Origin: Natronomonas gomsonensis | GTDB lineage: Archaea > Halobacteriota > Halobacteria > Halobacteriales > Haloarculaceae | Assembly (NCBI RefSeq): GCF_013391635.1 | Contig: NZ_JACAWU010000002.1 | Span: 248,001 to 312,000, forward strand | Reading direction: 5' to 3' | DNA length: 64,000 bases | Part shown: positions 32,869-41,460 of the stretch, in pieces | Position numbering within the stretch: position 1 is the first letter of the stretch | How the letters are laid out: each line of letters opens with the position of its first letter | The notes under the pieces: generated by a model | Database searches by the model: none | What the model saw: the letters and a program-made list of their open reading frames with translations, nothing else | What the model was told of the DNA's origin: nothing | Position numbers and translations under genes: made by a program

Positions 32869-33513
32869 TCACTGCCCCCACTCGATACGGAACACTTCGG
32901 TGTCGATACTTCGGGTCGACTCCTCGTGGTGGTCGAACTGCCGCGGAAGGTCGAACTCCGCGGCGAAGGCGTGGGTCACCTCGCCAGCGTTGTCGTCGGC
33001 GAAGGATTCGACGAAGGACTCGCTGCCGGCGTTGTGGACGGAGTAGGAGACGGCGGCGATGTCGACGGCCGTCTCGAGGAACGCCCGGTCGGCGCCCTCG
33101 TTGCCGGTCTGGGCGCCGAACGGCGGGTTCATCAGCACGGTCACACCGTCGTCGGGACACAATGGCGCCTCGGTGGCGTCGGCGCGAAGCCACGACACGT
33201 CGGCCGTCGCGCCGACGCGGCGCTCGTTGTCCAGCGCGGTCGATAGCGGCGCAGGGTCGATATCGACGCCGACGACCCGCTTCGGCCCCCGAAGCGCCGC
33301 CCCGAGCGCCAACATCCCCGTCCCACAGCCGAGGTCGACGACCGTCTCGCCCTCGATGTCTCCCTGCAGGTCGGCGACGTGGACGATGTGGGCCGCCAAA
33401 TCCGGCGGCGTGTGGTACTGCTCCAGCGGCGCCCGCGGGTCCTCGAAGCCGGCGACGACCGCCAGTTCCTGTGCTAGCCGCCGTCGTGTCGCCCCGGGAG
33501 TCCCGTCGGTCAT
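32869..33513 (-). CDS. METTL5-family N6-adenine methyltransferase
   Basis: This 214-residue SAM-dependent methyltransferase has YHTPPDLAAHIVHVA near 33, the SAM loop DLGCGTGMLALGA at 60-72, the acidic VVGVDIDPAPL near 80 and the catalytic NPPF at 129-132. Archaeal METTL5 homologues methylate an rRNA adenine, as human METTL5 does for 18S rRNA; DNA methylation is less likely without a restriction partner. ATG at 33513 is 27 nt from a TATA box. It is convergent with the rhomboid gene. Confidence 0.86.
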   Translation of the reverse strand: MTDGTPGATRRRLAQELAVVAGFEDPRAPLEQYHTPPDLAAHIVHVADLQGDIEGETVVDLGCGTGMLALGAALRGPKRVVGVDIDPAPLSTALDNERRVGATADVSWLRADATEAPLCPDDGVTVLMNPPFGAQTGNEGADRAFLETAVDIAAVSYSVHNAGSESFVESFADDNAGEVTHAFAAEFDLPRQFDHHEESTRSIDTEVFRIEWGQ

Positions 33514-33536
33514 CGAGATTCAATACTTGCCAGATA

Positions 33537-33546
33537 TTCTTATAGG
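33537..33546 (-). promoter_or_regulatory. TATA box of the METTL5-type gene
   Basis: The minus strand reads CCTATAAGAA about 27 nt before the ATG at 33513, consistent with a leaderless mRNA. Confidence 0.6.
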
Positions 33547-33597
33547 TTGGTGTATGTTTGGAGGTAATCTCGGGACCGCACCCGAACCGCCCATCGC

Positions 33598-34932
33598 TCA
33601 CCCTTCGAGCGTGTCGAGGGTAGCCCCGCTTCTGGCCACCCCCTGCCGGGCACACTCCGCCGCGGAGACGTACAGGAGGTGGGCGAACGCGGTTTCCTCC
33701 GTTATCGCCACCTCCCGTTCGGCGTGTCGGTCACCGTTGCGGAGCAGTCCGTGGGCCCGTCCAGCGAGTTGGCGCTGGAGGGCCGTCCCTTCTGCGACAG
33801 TGGTCACCGCCTCGGCGGCACGACGCTTCTCGGTAGGAATCGTTTCAGCCGGAAAATCGTCGGCTTCGAGGCGGGCCAGCGTCCGGTCGACGGCGGTGTC
33901 GACGGCTTCGAACAGCACCAGCCACTCGGTCGCATCGACGAGTGCCAGCACTCGGAGGCCGTCCTCGCGGTAGTCATCGAGGTCCGTCGCCCACCGACGG
34001 CCCTGGCGACTGACCGACTGTCGGACGCTCCGAAACCGCGTCTCGCCGGGCCGTCCGGAGCCTCCCGGCTGTTCCGGCGCTTCGGTACCGTGCTCCTCGA
34101 CGATGGACCTGATGTCGGGTTCCAGTCCGGTGAGGGCGTCGTCGATTCGGTCGCGAATAGAGGGCGCGCTCTCGTCGGTCGCCGTCGCGTGGAACTGTTC
34201 GACGTCATCGCGCTGCCGACGGAGGTATTCGAGGTGCAGTCGCAGTTCGCCGATTCGACTCGGTTGAACCGCTTCGTCGTCCGCCTCCTCCGTCTCGGCC
34301 CGGGTCGGGAACGGCCGTTCTGTCAGGTTATCTAGCTTCGATTCGGCGGCGTACAGCGTCGGCAGGTACCGCTCGACCGGTGTGGCGACGCAGTAGTCGA
34401 ACTGACCGGGGAGTGCGTCGATGGCGTCGCGTTCGGCTTCCAGTTCCGACCGCAGTGACTCTGCATCGGCCGCTCCGGTCTCCGCCTGCAGAACGCCGAG
34501 CAGCCGGCTGAGTTCCCGGAGTGTGTTCGAGGCGACTCTGAGCGCCTGCTCAGTTCGTCCCAAATCACGAACATCTTCGAGTCGTTTTTCGGTGCTGTCG
34601 AGTATCGATTTTGGCGTCCCGTATCGGACGCCATCGTAATTTTCGGGCTCGATATCGCTGTCTGCGAGCACCGATTCCACCGCCGAACGCACCGATTCGA
34701 TGTGATCGATGGCCGCTTGGTGGTGGGATTCGCTGACGATGACGGCCTTCGGAACCGACGGAACGTCGATGTTGGCGGCTTCCTGCAGCAGTTCCTCGTC
34801 AGTCTGAGGAACGTCGACCGGCGTGACGGTCCCTTGTCGAGAGGGACTCGACTGTTCGTTACAGCCGGCCAAGACCGCGAGCGCCCCGGCCGTTCCGGCT
34901 AGGAAACGGCGGCGAGTGGAGGGAGCAGGCAT
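33598..34932 (-). CDS. Tat-exported lipoprotein of unknown function
   Basis: The 444-residue protein starts STRRRFLAGTAGALAV with the twin-arginine motif at 5-12 and a lipobox LAGC ending at Cys24. The rest is largely alpha-helical with many Asp/Glu/Arg residues and probable coiled-coil stretches (about 60-200 and 230-300), and no enzyme motif was found. ATG at 34932 puts the signal at the N-terminus; the frame extends upstream to 35049 only by chance. It follows the Trp-rich membrane protein gene on the same strand and may function with it on the cell surface. Confidence 0.75.
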   Translation of the reverse strand: MPAPSTRRRFLAGTAGALAVLAGCNEQSSPSRQGTVTPVDVPQTDEELLQEAANIDVPSVPKAVIVSESHHQAAIDHIESVRSAVESVLADSDIEPENYDGVRYGTPKSILDSTEKRLEDVRDLGRTEQALRVASNTLRELSRLLGVLQAETGAADAESLRSELEAERDAIDALPGQFDYCVATPVERYLPTLYAAESKLDNLTERPFPTRAETEEADDEAVQPSRIGELRLHLEYLRRQRDDVEQFHATATDESAPSIRDRIDDALTGLEPDIRSIVEEHGTEAPEQPGGSGRPGETRFRSVRQSVSRQGRRWATDLDDYREDGLRVLALVDATEWLVLFEAVDTAVDRTLARLEADDFPAETIPTEKRRAAEAVTTVAEGTALQRQLAGRAHGLLRNGDRHAEREVAITEETAFAHLLYVSAAECARQGVARSGATLDTLEG

Positions 34933-34970
34933 CGTTCGAGGTTTTCTATCCGGCGGTAAACCTCTTCGGG

Positions 34971-35831
34971 TCAGCGATTGGGGTCGTCTTCGTCTTCCAC
35001 TCCCCAGCTCGGCTCGTCGCTGGTGTCGGTCTCCTCGCGGGTGTCCCACTGACTTTCGTCGGCACGTTTATCGCTTCCCCACGCCGAGTCGTCCGTCTCG
35101 TCGCTACTCCATCCCGAGTCGTCGTCGGCGTCGCTGCCCCACTCGTCGTTACTGCCTCCCCACGCCTCGTCGACTTCCTTCTGTCTCTCACTGCCGCGGT
35201 CGTTACCGGCCGTGTCGATACCGCCGCGGCCGTCCGGCGGTGATGTCGAACCACGCGAACTCGTGGAACCGCCGCCGCTGTCGTCGTCCTTGTAGTCGAA
35301 GTACGCGGCGCCGACGCCCATACTGGAGAGGACGAACCCGAGGAGGCCACCGAGAATCGGGACTCCGCCGGCGACGGCCGCGACGACCAACGCGACGAGG
35401 AGGACGACGGCCCACTCGTCGCTCACCGACCGGCCGACCGCGAGGTAGCCCAACTGACCGACGATGGCGAGGACGATGGCCATCGGAATCACGGCGAGAA
35501 TGCCGATGATGGTGATGGCGAGCAGGAACATCACGACGACGGCCGCAATCGAGATGCCGAGGCCGTAGAGAAACGTTTCGAGGGGTTCGTTTTCGATTCG
35601 GTCGGTCGTCCGCTCGGTGTACTCCGGGGCCAACAGTATCAGTCCGCCGCCCAGAATCAGGGTACCAACGACGGCGCCGACGACGTTCGTGAAGAACGAC
35701 AACGCCAACTCGGCGCCGGAATCGACTCCCGGCTGGGTCTGTGCGGCGACTGGTACGGCGACAGCGAGCGCTGTGAGTGCGACGATACTCCCGACTATCG
35801 ACAGTCGTCGTCGGGCTGGAGGGCCTGACAT
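34971..35831 (-). CDS. Membrane protein with acidic Trp-repeat tail
   Basis: The 286-residue protein has a signal-like helix at 11-30 (ending PVAAQ), then four hydrophobic helices between residues 42 and 175. The last 100 residues are an Asp/Ser/Glu-rich tail with regularly spaced Trp (AWGG, EWGSD, GWSSD, AWGSD, SWGV). The family was not identified; the organisation suggests an envelope protein whose tail docks a partner. The start ATG at 35831 is the first in frame. Confidence 0.72.
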   Translation of the reverse strand: MSGPPARRRLSIVGSIVALTALAVAVPVAAQTQPGVDSGAELALSFFTNVVGAVVGTLILGGGLILLAPEYTERTTDRIENEPLETFLYGLGISIAAVVVMFLLAITIIGILAVIPMAIVLAIVGQLGYLAVGRSVSDEWAVVLLVALVVAAVAGGVPILGGLLGFVLSSMGVGAAYFDYKDDDSGGGSTSSRGSTSPPDGRGGIDTAGNDRGSERQKEVDEAWGGSNDEWGSDADDDSGWSSDETDDSAWGSDKRADESQWDTREETDTSDEPSWGVEDEDDPNR

Positions 35832-35910
35832 AGTGGGGCTGTTACTGCCGACCGACGTTACTCTTACTGTTCGAACCGCCGAGAATAACGGCGGGCGGGG
35901 AGTTCGGCCG

Positions 35911-36966
35911 CTACCACGTCCCGTGGAACGTGTCGAATTCCAGGCTGTCGAGGGGTTCCTCGCCGATGGCGATTTTGTACTCGCCGGGCGTCAACATCGG
36001 CTGTTTGAACTGCGGGCCGTCGTCGGTCGTGATGCGGGGACAGCCGGTGTTGACGTAGGCGTCGAAGCCGAAGTTCGTCAGGCGGTCCGGCGTCACCTCG
36101 TCCATCGTGATGAGGTAGGCGTTGTCGTTTTCGGCGACGATTTCCTCGGCGGTCTCCCAGCGCCCCTGTCCGATTTTGGTACAGAAGATGACGCCCCACT
36201 CTTCGGCGTCCATCGCCTTGTGGACCGAGGCGTACCGCTGTTTCATGAACTGCTCGGTGTCCGCGATGGTGACGACGTTGTTGACCGGGTCGGCGATGAC
36301 GACGTTCTTGTCGGGATGTTCCATCGCCAGGCCGAGTGGGTGGAACTTCCCGCCGCCGACGTACAGTATCTGGTCGGCGTCGACGTCCGCGGAGGCGTAG
36401 TTACAGCCCAACACCTGGCCCTCGTGGGTGAGTCGCTCGTCGCCGCGACGGGTCTCGACGACGTAGCCGCGCTCCTCCAGCCACGTCCGCATCTCGTCGA
36501 ACTTGTTCATGTGCTGGGCGGTCGTCACCAATCCGACGTTCTCGTCGTCAGCGGGGTCGGTCAACTCCTCGAGGGACTCCTCCATGATGGGCAACACGTC
36601 GACGTTCGAGAACAGCGGCACGTAGAGGATTTTCTCCGATTCCTTCATCGGCGAGTGGCCGAAGTGAACGAACACGTCCGTCCGGCGCATCATGTAGGTG
36701 TCGAGGTCGCAGGCACCGTAACAGGGCTTCCCGGAGGTCATCACGTTGACCTCGTCGGGAAGCAGGTCCCGAAGGTCGTCGACCACGCGGGGGGCGCGTC
36801 GCTTGAGTCCCTCCGGGAACTGCAGGCCGACCGTCGTGGCGTCACGTTCCTCGACCGCCTCGACGATGCGGTCCAACTCGTAGTCCCACGTCCGGTCGTG
36901 TTTCAGCGACATCCCCGTATTCCGGAGGTCTCCCTCCGTGTACTCGGATTCCGATTCCTGACTCAT
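35911..36966 (-). CDS. dph2: Diphthamide synthase subunit Dph2
   Basis: Dph2 uses a [4Fe-4S] cluster to cut SAM and transfer a 3-amino-3-carboxypropyl group to a histidine of elongation factor 2, the first step of diphthamide formation. The 351-residue archaeal form works as a homodimer. The three cluster ligands can be placed at Cys86 (CYGACD), Cys187 (LGCNYAS) and Cys308 (NTGCPR). VGLQFPEGLKRRAP near 46 and the VHFGHSPM strand near 99 are family features. ATG at 36966 is used; an internal Met19 is possible. Confidence 0.94.
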   Translation of the reverse strand: MSQESESEYTEGDLRNTGMSLKHDRTWDYELDRIVEAVEERDATTVGLQFPEGLKRRAPRVVDDLRDLLPDEVNVMTSGKPCYGACDLDTYMMRRTDVFVHFGHSPMKESEKILYVPLFSNVDVLPIMEESLEELTDPADDENVGLVTTAQHMNKFDEMRTWLEERGYVVETRRGDERLTHEGQVLGCNYASADVDADQILYVGGGKFHPLGLAMEHPDKNVVIADPVNNVVTIADTEQFMKQRYASVHKAMDAEEWGVIFCTKIGQGRWETAEEIVAENDNAYLITMDEVTPDRLTNFGFDAYVNTGCPRITTDDGPQFKQPMLTPGEYKIAIGEEPLDSLEFDTFHGTW

Positions 36967-37086
36967 TACTCGCCGTTGGATGTCGTCGCGTAAAACGTGC
37001 GTGCTTCCAAACGCCTTCGTCGCGGCCCGGAGGCGGCCCGTTCCTCATCCGGCACGCCTATACGTCGCCGGTCCGAAAACCGGACA

Positions 37087-37485
37087 ATGAGCGTCGAGAC
37101 CACCCCCGAGGGCGACGTGACCCAACACGACGTGACCGAACTCGCCGAGTCGCTCGGCGAGGCTATCACTGAACTCCCCGCGTATCAGGAGTTCGTCGAG
37201 GCGAAAGTCGCCGTCGAGAATGACGAGGAACTCCAAGAAGAAATTCGAGAATTCGAGCGCATCCGCGAGGAGTTCATGATGGCGCGTCAGACCGGCGACG
37301 CGACGAACGACGACCTCCGAGAGCTCCAGAGCGCCCAGCAGGAACTCCACGAGAAGCCGAAGATGGCGAAGTACCTGCAGACCCAATCCGAAATCGAACT
37401 GACGCTGCAGGAGCTCAACGTCACCATCTCCGAACCGCTGGAAGTCGACTTCGGCGAGAAGGCCGGCGGCTGCTGTCAGGACTGA
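37087..37485 (+). CDS. YlbF/YmcA family protein
   Basis: The 132-residue all-helical protein has the YlbF-domain pattern: ITELPAYQEFVEAKVAVENDEELQ near 25, then long amphipathic helices and a C-terminal GGCCQD with two Cys. In bacteria the YlbF/YmcA/YaaT complex carries iron-sulfur clusters and guides RNase Y; what the archaeal members do is not established. ATG at 37087 is selected, as the upstream frame shows no sensible protein. It is divergent from dph2. Confidence 0.8.
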   Translation: MSVETTPEGDVTQHDVTELAESLGEAITELPAYQEFVEAKVAVENDEELQEEIREFERIREEFMMARQTGDATNDDLRELQSAQQELHEKPKMAKYLQTQSEIELTLQELNVTISEPLEVDFGEKAGGCCQD

Positions 37486-37498
37486 CTGCGACGGCGAT

Positions 37499-37512
37499 TC
37501 TGCGGTTTTTTC
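37499..37512 (+). terminator. T-run after the YlbF-like gene
   Basis: CTGCGGTTTTTTCA occurs a few bases after the stop codon, giving a likely archaeal terminator. Confidence 0.45.
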
Positions 37513-37656
37513 ACCCGCCGAGCCACGCCACTCGGTTTCGAACACCTGCTTGTAGTCCGGCGTCCCTCTACGCGACGGTTTCCTATCGCGGAATCCAGTT
37601 TATTCACTGGTCGAGGACCGACCGACTTTTTGTCCACTCCCCGCGCAGTTGCGAGT

Positions 37657-38484
37657 ATGACCGTCCACTCCGACTGGGGCGATTGGCTGCCCACCGCCGT
37701 CGCCGATGCCGAACCCGACGGCCTCCAACTGTGGTATCTGGGCTGTAACGGCTTCGTGCTGAAGGCCGACGACGGAACGACCGTGTTCATCGACCCGTAT
37801 CTGGGATTGGGCGACCCACCGCGGACGGTTCGGATGATTCCGGTGCCCTTCGACCCGACAGATGTCGTCGAGGCCGACGCGGTGTTGGCGACGCACGAAC
37901 ACACCGACCACGTCCACGGCCCCTCGCAGGCACCGATACTCGAAAATACCGACGCGACGTTCTACGGCCCGTCGGCGTCCGTCGAGACGGCCCGCGAGTG
38001 GACGACCGACTACGGCCTCACCGACGACGACTTCGCCGAAATCGAGGAGGGCGACACCATCGAAGTCGGGTCGCTGGAGATCGCGGTCGAACCGGCTCAC
38101 GACCCCGACGCCGACCACCCGGTGTCGTACGTCATCCGACACGAGGCGGGGACGTTCTTCCACGGTGGCGACGCCCGCCCGAGCGAAGCCTTCGAGTCGG
38201 TCGGCGAGCGTTACGACATCGACCTCGGGGTGCTCGCCTTCGGCTCCGCCGGCATGATTCCCGACAAACAGACCCGCGAGCCGAAGTACACGAAGTGGTA
38301 CTCCGACGAGAACATGGCCGCCGAGGCGGCGGCGCAACTCCAACTCGACCGCCTGCTGCCGACCCACTGGGACATGTGGAAGGGACTGACCGCCGACCCC
38401 GAGGCACTCCGGCACCACGTCCGCTCGTTCGCGCTCCCGCGGACGCTCGAGGTGCTGGAAATCGGTGACGACACCACGCTTTGA
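37657..38484 (+). CDS. UlaG-type metallo-beta-lactamase fold protein
   Basis: The 275-residue protein resembles the UlaG/L-ascorbate-6-phosphate lactonase branch. GLQLWYLGCNGFVLKADD opens the fold at 22-39, ATHEHTDHVHG carries the metal ligands His80, His82, Asp84 and His85, and further ligands occur in VEPAHDPDADHP near 150 and FFHGGDARPS near 170. LPTHWDMW near 240 completes the site. ATG at 37657 is used, not a TTG at 37630. The substrate may be a phosphorylated lactone or N-acyl compound; it is not shown. Confidence 0.84.
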   Translation: MTVHSDWGDWLPTAVADAEPDGLQLWYLGCNGFVLKADDGTTVFIDPYLGLGDPPRTVRMIPVPFDPTDVVEADAVLATHEHTDHVHGPSQAPILENTDATFYGPSASVETAREWTTDYGLTDDDFAEIEEGDTIEVGSLEIAVEPAHDPDADHPVSYVIRHEAGTFFHGGDARPSEAFESVGERYDIDLGVLAFGSAGMIPDKQTREPKYTKWYSDENMAAEAAAQLQLDRLLPTHWDMWKGLTADPEALRHHVRSFALPRTLEVLEIGDDTTL

Positions 38485-38518
38485 GGCTGTGGCCGGCGAT
38501 ATATTCGAGTTCACGAAT

Positions 38519-38528
38519 AAGTTTATTG
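38519..38528 (+). promoter_or_regulatory. TATA box for the acidic coiled-coil protein gene
   Basis: AAGTTTATTG lies about 28 nt upstream of the ATG at 38551. A ribosome-binding-like AGGAG also occurs at 38544-38548, so either a leaderless or a very short leader transcript is possible. Confidence 0.5.
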
Positions 38529-38550
38529 AGGGCAAGGTACAGTAGGAGAT

Positions 38551-39738
38551 ATGAGCAACGCCGAACCAGAAGAACGCGTCACGGCGTCGAGCGACGGCGT
38601 CACGGTCGAGAAATCCTTCGAGCCGGACGATTTCCCAGTTCCGGCTATCGCTTTCGTCATTCGCTCGGAGCGAGAGGAGACCGTCGCCGTTCGGATGGTC
38701 GACTCCGTTCCCGAACACGTCACGCCGGAGGACATCGGCTTCCACCCCAAATACGGGGCCGAGTTCTGGGGCGTCGACGGCGACGCAATCGTCTTCGAGC
38801 GGGAGTTCGAACCGGGCGAGGAGTACACCACGGTGTACGGCCTCCGTGGCGGTGACTCCGACGACGTAGAGAAGTACATGACCGACCCGGTGTTGGAGAC
38901 GGTCCATCCGCCTTTAGAGGAAAGCGAGGACTCCGAAGACGTGGTCCGCGACGTCATCGAGGGCGATGCGGAACCCGAAGACGAGGGAGAGTCCGAAGAC
39001 GAAGCGGTTCCCGAGACAGACGACGAAGCCCACGACGACATCGAGAGCGCCATTCGCGAGGCTGACACCGATGGAGTCGCCACCGACACCGAACCCGAGG
39101 AATCGGCGGAATCGGACGAGGTTGAATCCGAACCGAGCCACGACGACGGCACCGCCGCGGCCGTCGCCGGGGGGAGCCTCGCCGCCGCACTCGCCACCGA
39201 GATTCGGGACGGCGAGGTCGACGACGAGGACCTCGAGGAACTCCGTGACGCACTCGGTGTCGAGGCCGACACCGGTGGGGCGGCGGCCTCGAGCGGTGCC
39301 GTCGACGCCAGAATCGAACGCCTCCAGTCCGAGGTCGCCGACCTGCAGGCGTACACCGACGCGTTGGAGTCGTTCCTCGACGAGAACGGCGACGCACAGA
39401 CACTCATCGAGGAGTTCCGGACGGAACTGGACGAGACTGGAGGGCGAGTCGACGACATCGAAGACCGCGTCGACTCGACGCTCCAAGATGTCGAAGCGCG
39501 GGTCGAGGAAGCCACCGACGAGATCGAGGAGACCATCGAGGAGCGGGTCACCGACCACGTCGAAGAACTCCGCTCCGACATCGAAGCGCTCGAAGCGCAG
39601 GTCGAAGAGGGCGTCGACGACGAGCGTCTCGAGGCCATCGAGGAGGACATCTCCGATATCGAGGACGAACTCTCCGATGTCTCGGAGATGCGCGAGCGAC
39701 TGACCGCGGCGTTCGGCACGCCCAGCGACGACGAGTAG
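38551..39738 (+). CDS. Acidic coiled-coil protein of unknown function
   Basis: The 395-residue protein has three parts. Residues 1-115 form a beta-rich domain (TVEKSFEPDDFPVPAIAFVI, then EEYTTVYGLRG). Residues 120-220 are a disordered Asp/Glu/Ser region. Residues 230-380 form long heptad-patterned helices (IERLQSEVADLQAYTDALE, DDIEDRVDSTLQDVEARV). The N-terminal domain recurs in haloarchaeal proteins but I cannot name it. The architecture suggests an oligomeric scaffold. It stands alone with its own promoter. Confidence 0.75.
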   Translation: MSNAEPEERVTASSDGVTVEKSFEPDDFPVPAIAFVIRSEREETVAVRMVDSVPEHVTPEDIGFHPKYGAEFWGVDGDAIVFEREFEPGEEYTTVYGLRGGDSDDVEKYMTDPVLETVHPPLEESEDSEDVVRDVIEGDAEPEDEGESEDEAVPETDDEAHDDIESAIREADTDGVATDTEPEESAESDEVESEPSHDDGTAAAVAGGSLAAALATEIRDGEVDDEDLEELRDALGVEADTGGAAASSGAVDARIERLQSEVADLQAYTDALESFLDENGDAQTLIEEFRTELDETGGRVDDIEDRVDSTLQDVEARVEEATDEIEETIEERVTDHVEELRSDIEALEAQVEEGVDDERLEAIEEDISDIEDELSDVSEMRERLTAAFGTPSDDE

Positions 39739-39783
39739 CGCGCTTTCGGTTCCGTTTTATCGGTCGAGTTCCTCACGCCGACA

Positions 39784-40653
39784 ATGACGACTATCCGTGT
39801 TGCCGTCCCGCGGAAGGGACGCCCCCTCGAGGCCGTCCTCGAACGGGTCGCTCGCTTCGCGGGCGTCGAAGACGTCGCCGACGAAATCGCTTCGACGCTT
39901 CGCTACGAGAAGGCGGTCACGAAGGGAGACCAGACCGTCGAGGCCGGCGTGTACGACCGTCTCAAATCCTACAGCGACACCGACCGCTACGCCCCCGAGT
40001 ACACGCTGTTCCGCGATGGCCGCCCCGGGATGCCACGACGGGTCGTCTTCGACAGCCTGATGGTCGATTTGGGCGATGACGACCTCCAGTTGGTCGGCCG
40101 CGAGGAGCCGTTTCGCGCCCTCAGGAAACACGAGTTCGCACTCGGATTCGACAGTGCGGACCTCGTCTTAGAGGAGGTCGTCCAACTCACTCCCGAACCC
40201 CTCTCGACGCTTTCGGAACTCAACGACCGCATCGACCCTCACGACACCGACGTTCGCGTCGTCGGTGGCCTCGGCGATACGGTGTATCATACCCTGTTGT
40301 CGTCGCCCGACATCGCAGAGACCGCGACGCGTGAGTTTGTCGAGTCCTACGAGGGACCGCTGTGTATCTCCCCGCGGTACGAGCGACTGGTCGAGGCCGT
40401 GTTGGGCACGCGGGCGATGGAGGGCATCGAGTTCCGGTATCCGGGCGACCGCGAGGAGGAGGCCGCCATCTCCTCTGTCGGTCTCGGCGTCTACCTCACC
40501 GTCACGGGGTCGACCGCTCGCGACCACGGGCTTCGGGTTGGACAGGAACTGTTCCCGAGCGAGACCGTCCTGCTTCGGAATCCGGCGGAGACTGTCGAAG
40601 CAAGTGAAGCCGTCGCGAAACAGCTCGTCGGCGGTGCCGAAACGGTCGTTTAG
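39784..40653 (+). CDS. HisG-like substrate-binding-fold protein
   Basis: The 289-residue protein begins TIRVAVPRKGRPLEAVLERV, which resembles the opening of ATP phosphoribosyltransferase. The later FALGFDSADLVLEEVVQLTPEPLSTL and the VTGSTARDHGLRVG end resemble a two-lobe periplasmic-binding-like fold. The conserved HisG phosphoribosyl loop is not recognised, so it is a distant paralogue rather than the histidine enzyme. It ends five nucleotides before a convergent regulator gene. Confidence 0.6.
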   Translation: MTTIRVAVPRKGRPLEAVLERVARFAGVEDVADEIASTLRYEKAVTKGDQTVEAGVYDRLKSYSDTDRYAPEYTLFRDGRPGMPRRVVFDSLMVDLGDDDLQLVGREEPFRALRKHEFALGFDSADLVLEEVVQLTPEPLSTLSELNDRIDPHDTDVRVVGGLGDTVYHTLLSSPDIAETATREFVESYEGPLCISPRYERLVEAVLGTRAMEGIEFRYPGDREEEAAISSVGLGVYLTVTGSTARDHGLRVGQELFPSETVLLRNPAETVEASEAVAKQLVGGAETVV

Positions 40654-40658
40654 GGCCG

Positions 40659-41324
40659 TTATCGGGTTCGTCCCCAGTGTCTTGGTGCGATTTCCCGGAG
40701 GACGTACCCCTCGATTTTGCGGAGGTGTTCGCCGACCGTTGTGGCCGTACAGTCGAGTTCGCCAGCGATGTCGCTGTAGGTCGCTCGACGGGGGTTGTCG
40801 TAATACCCCATCTCTAGGGCCGTCAGCAGCGTCTCCCGCTGGCGGTCGGTGAGGTCGGTGAACAGCCGCTCGGTGCCGGGGCGGTACTCGCCGGTCTTCT
40901 CGACGGTCACCTGTGCGCCCTCGGGGGCGGCACCGAACGCCGACTGGAGGGACTCGGCGGTGCCGATGAGTCGGACCTGTAGTTCGTCGTCGTCGCTGAA
41001 CTCGATGGGTGTGTCGACGACGACGCTGTGTTCGTTGGCGACGGTGAGCAGGTCGTAGGCCACGTCGCTCGGGTCGTGGTGGGTGTAGACCAGGGTGTCG
41101 TCCCCGAGATGTGCGGTTTCGGCGGGGTGGTCGTGTTCGGCGTGTAAGGCGTCGACGCGCTGTTTGGGGCCGTATATCTCGTAGAGGACGACCATCGTGT
41201 CGTCCGACAGGAGGTTGATGTGATGTATCGGCCCGTGACACAGTTCGGGGTCCGCGGCGACCAGTTCGTCGAACTCGTGGAACCACCTGTCTCCGGGCCG
41301 AATCTTCAGTTCGACGTACTCCAT
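40659..41324 (-). CDS. HTH-10 (bacterio-opsin activator-like) transcription regulator
   Basis: The 221-residue protein belongs to the haloarchaeal Bat-type group. The N-terminal 155 residues form a sensor-like beta domain (LKIRPGDRWFHEF, HHINLLSDDTMVVLYEIYGP). The C-terminal HTH_10 starts LTDRQRETLLTALEMGYYDNPR near 171 and ends TVGEHLRKIE. The target is unknown, and the sensor domain may detect a small molecule. ATG at 41324 is preferred to 41384. It is divergent from the MrfA-type helicase, which it may control. Confidence 0.84.
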   Translation of the reverse strand: MEYVELKIRPGDRWFHEFDELVAADPELCHGPIHHINLLSDDTMVVLYEIYGPKQRVDALHAEHDHPAETAHLGDDTLVYTHHDPSDVAYDLLTVANEHSVVVDTPIEFSDDDELQVRLIGTAESLQSAFGAAPEGAQVTVEKTGEYRPGTERLFTDLTDRQRETLLTALEMGYYDNPRRATYSDIAGELDCTATTVGEHLRKIEGYVLREIAPRHWGRTR

Positions 41325-41460
41325 ATGGGTTTGTTTCAGTACAGTAACCTCTCCGTGAAGTGCCTGCCTCCGGATATTCCCCATCTTTTATGTCGAACGT
41401 CACTCGGTCCCTTTCGCCGCTGTCGGAACGGTTAGGAGCGACGGCGACGGACCCGAGCCT

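Noticed and set aside
39784..40653. Genuine histidine-pathway HisG
   Set aside because: Only the N-terminal strand resembles HisG; the phosphoribosyl-binding loop is not found and no other his gene is nearby.
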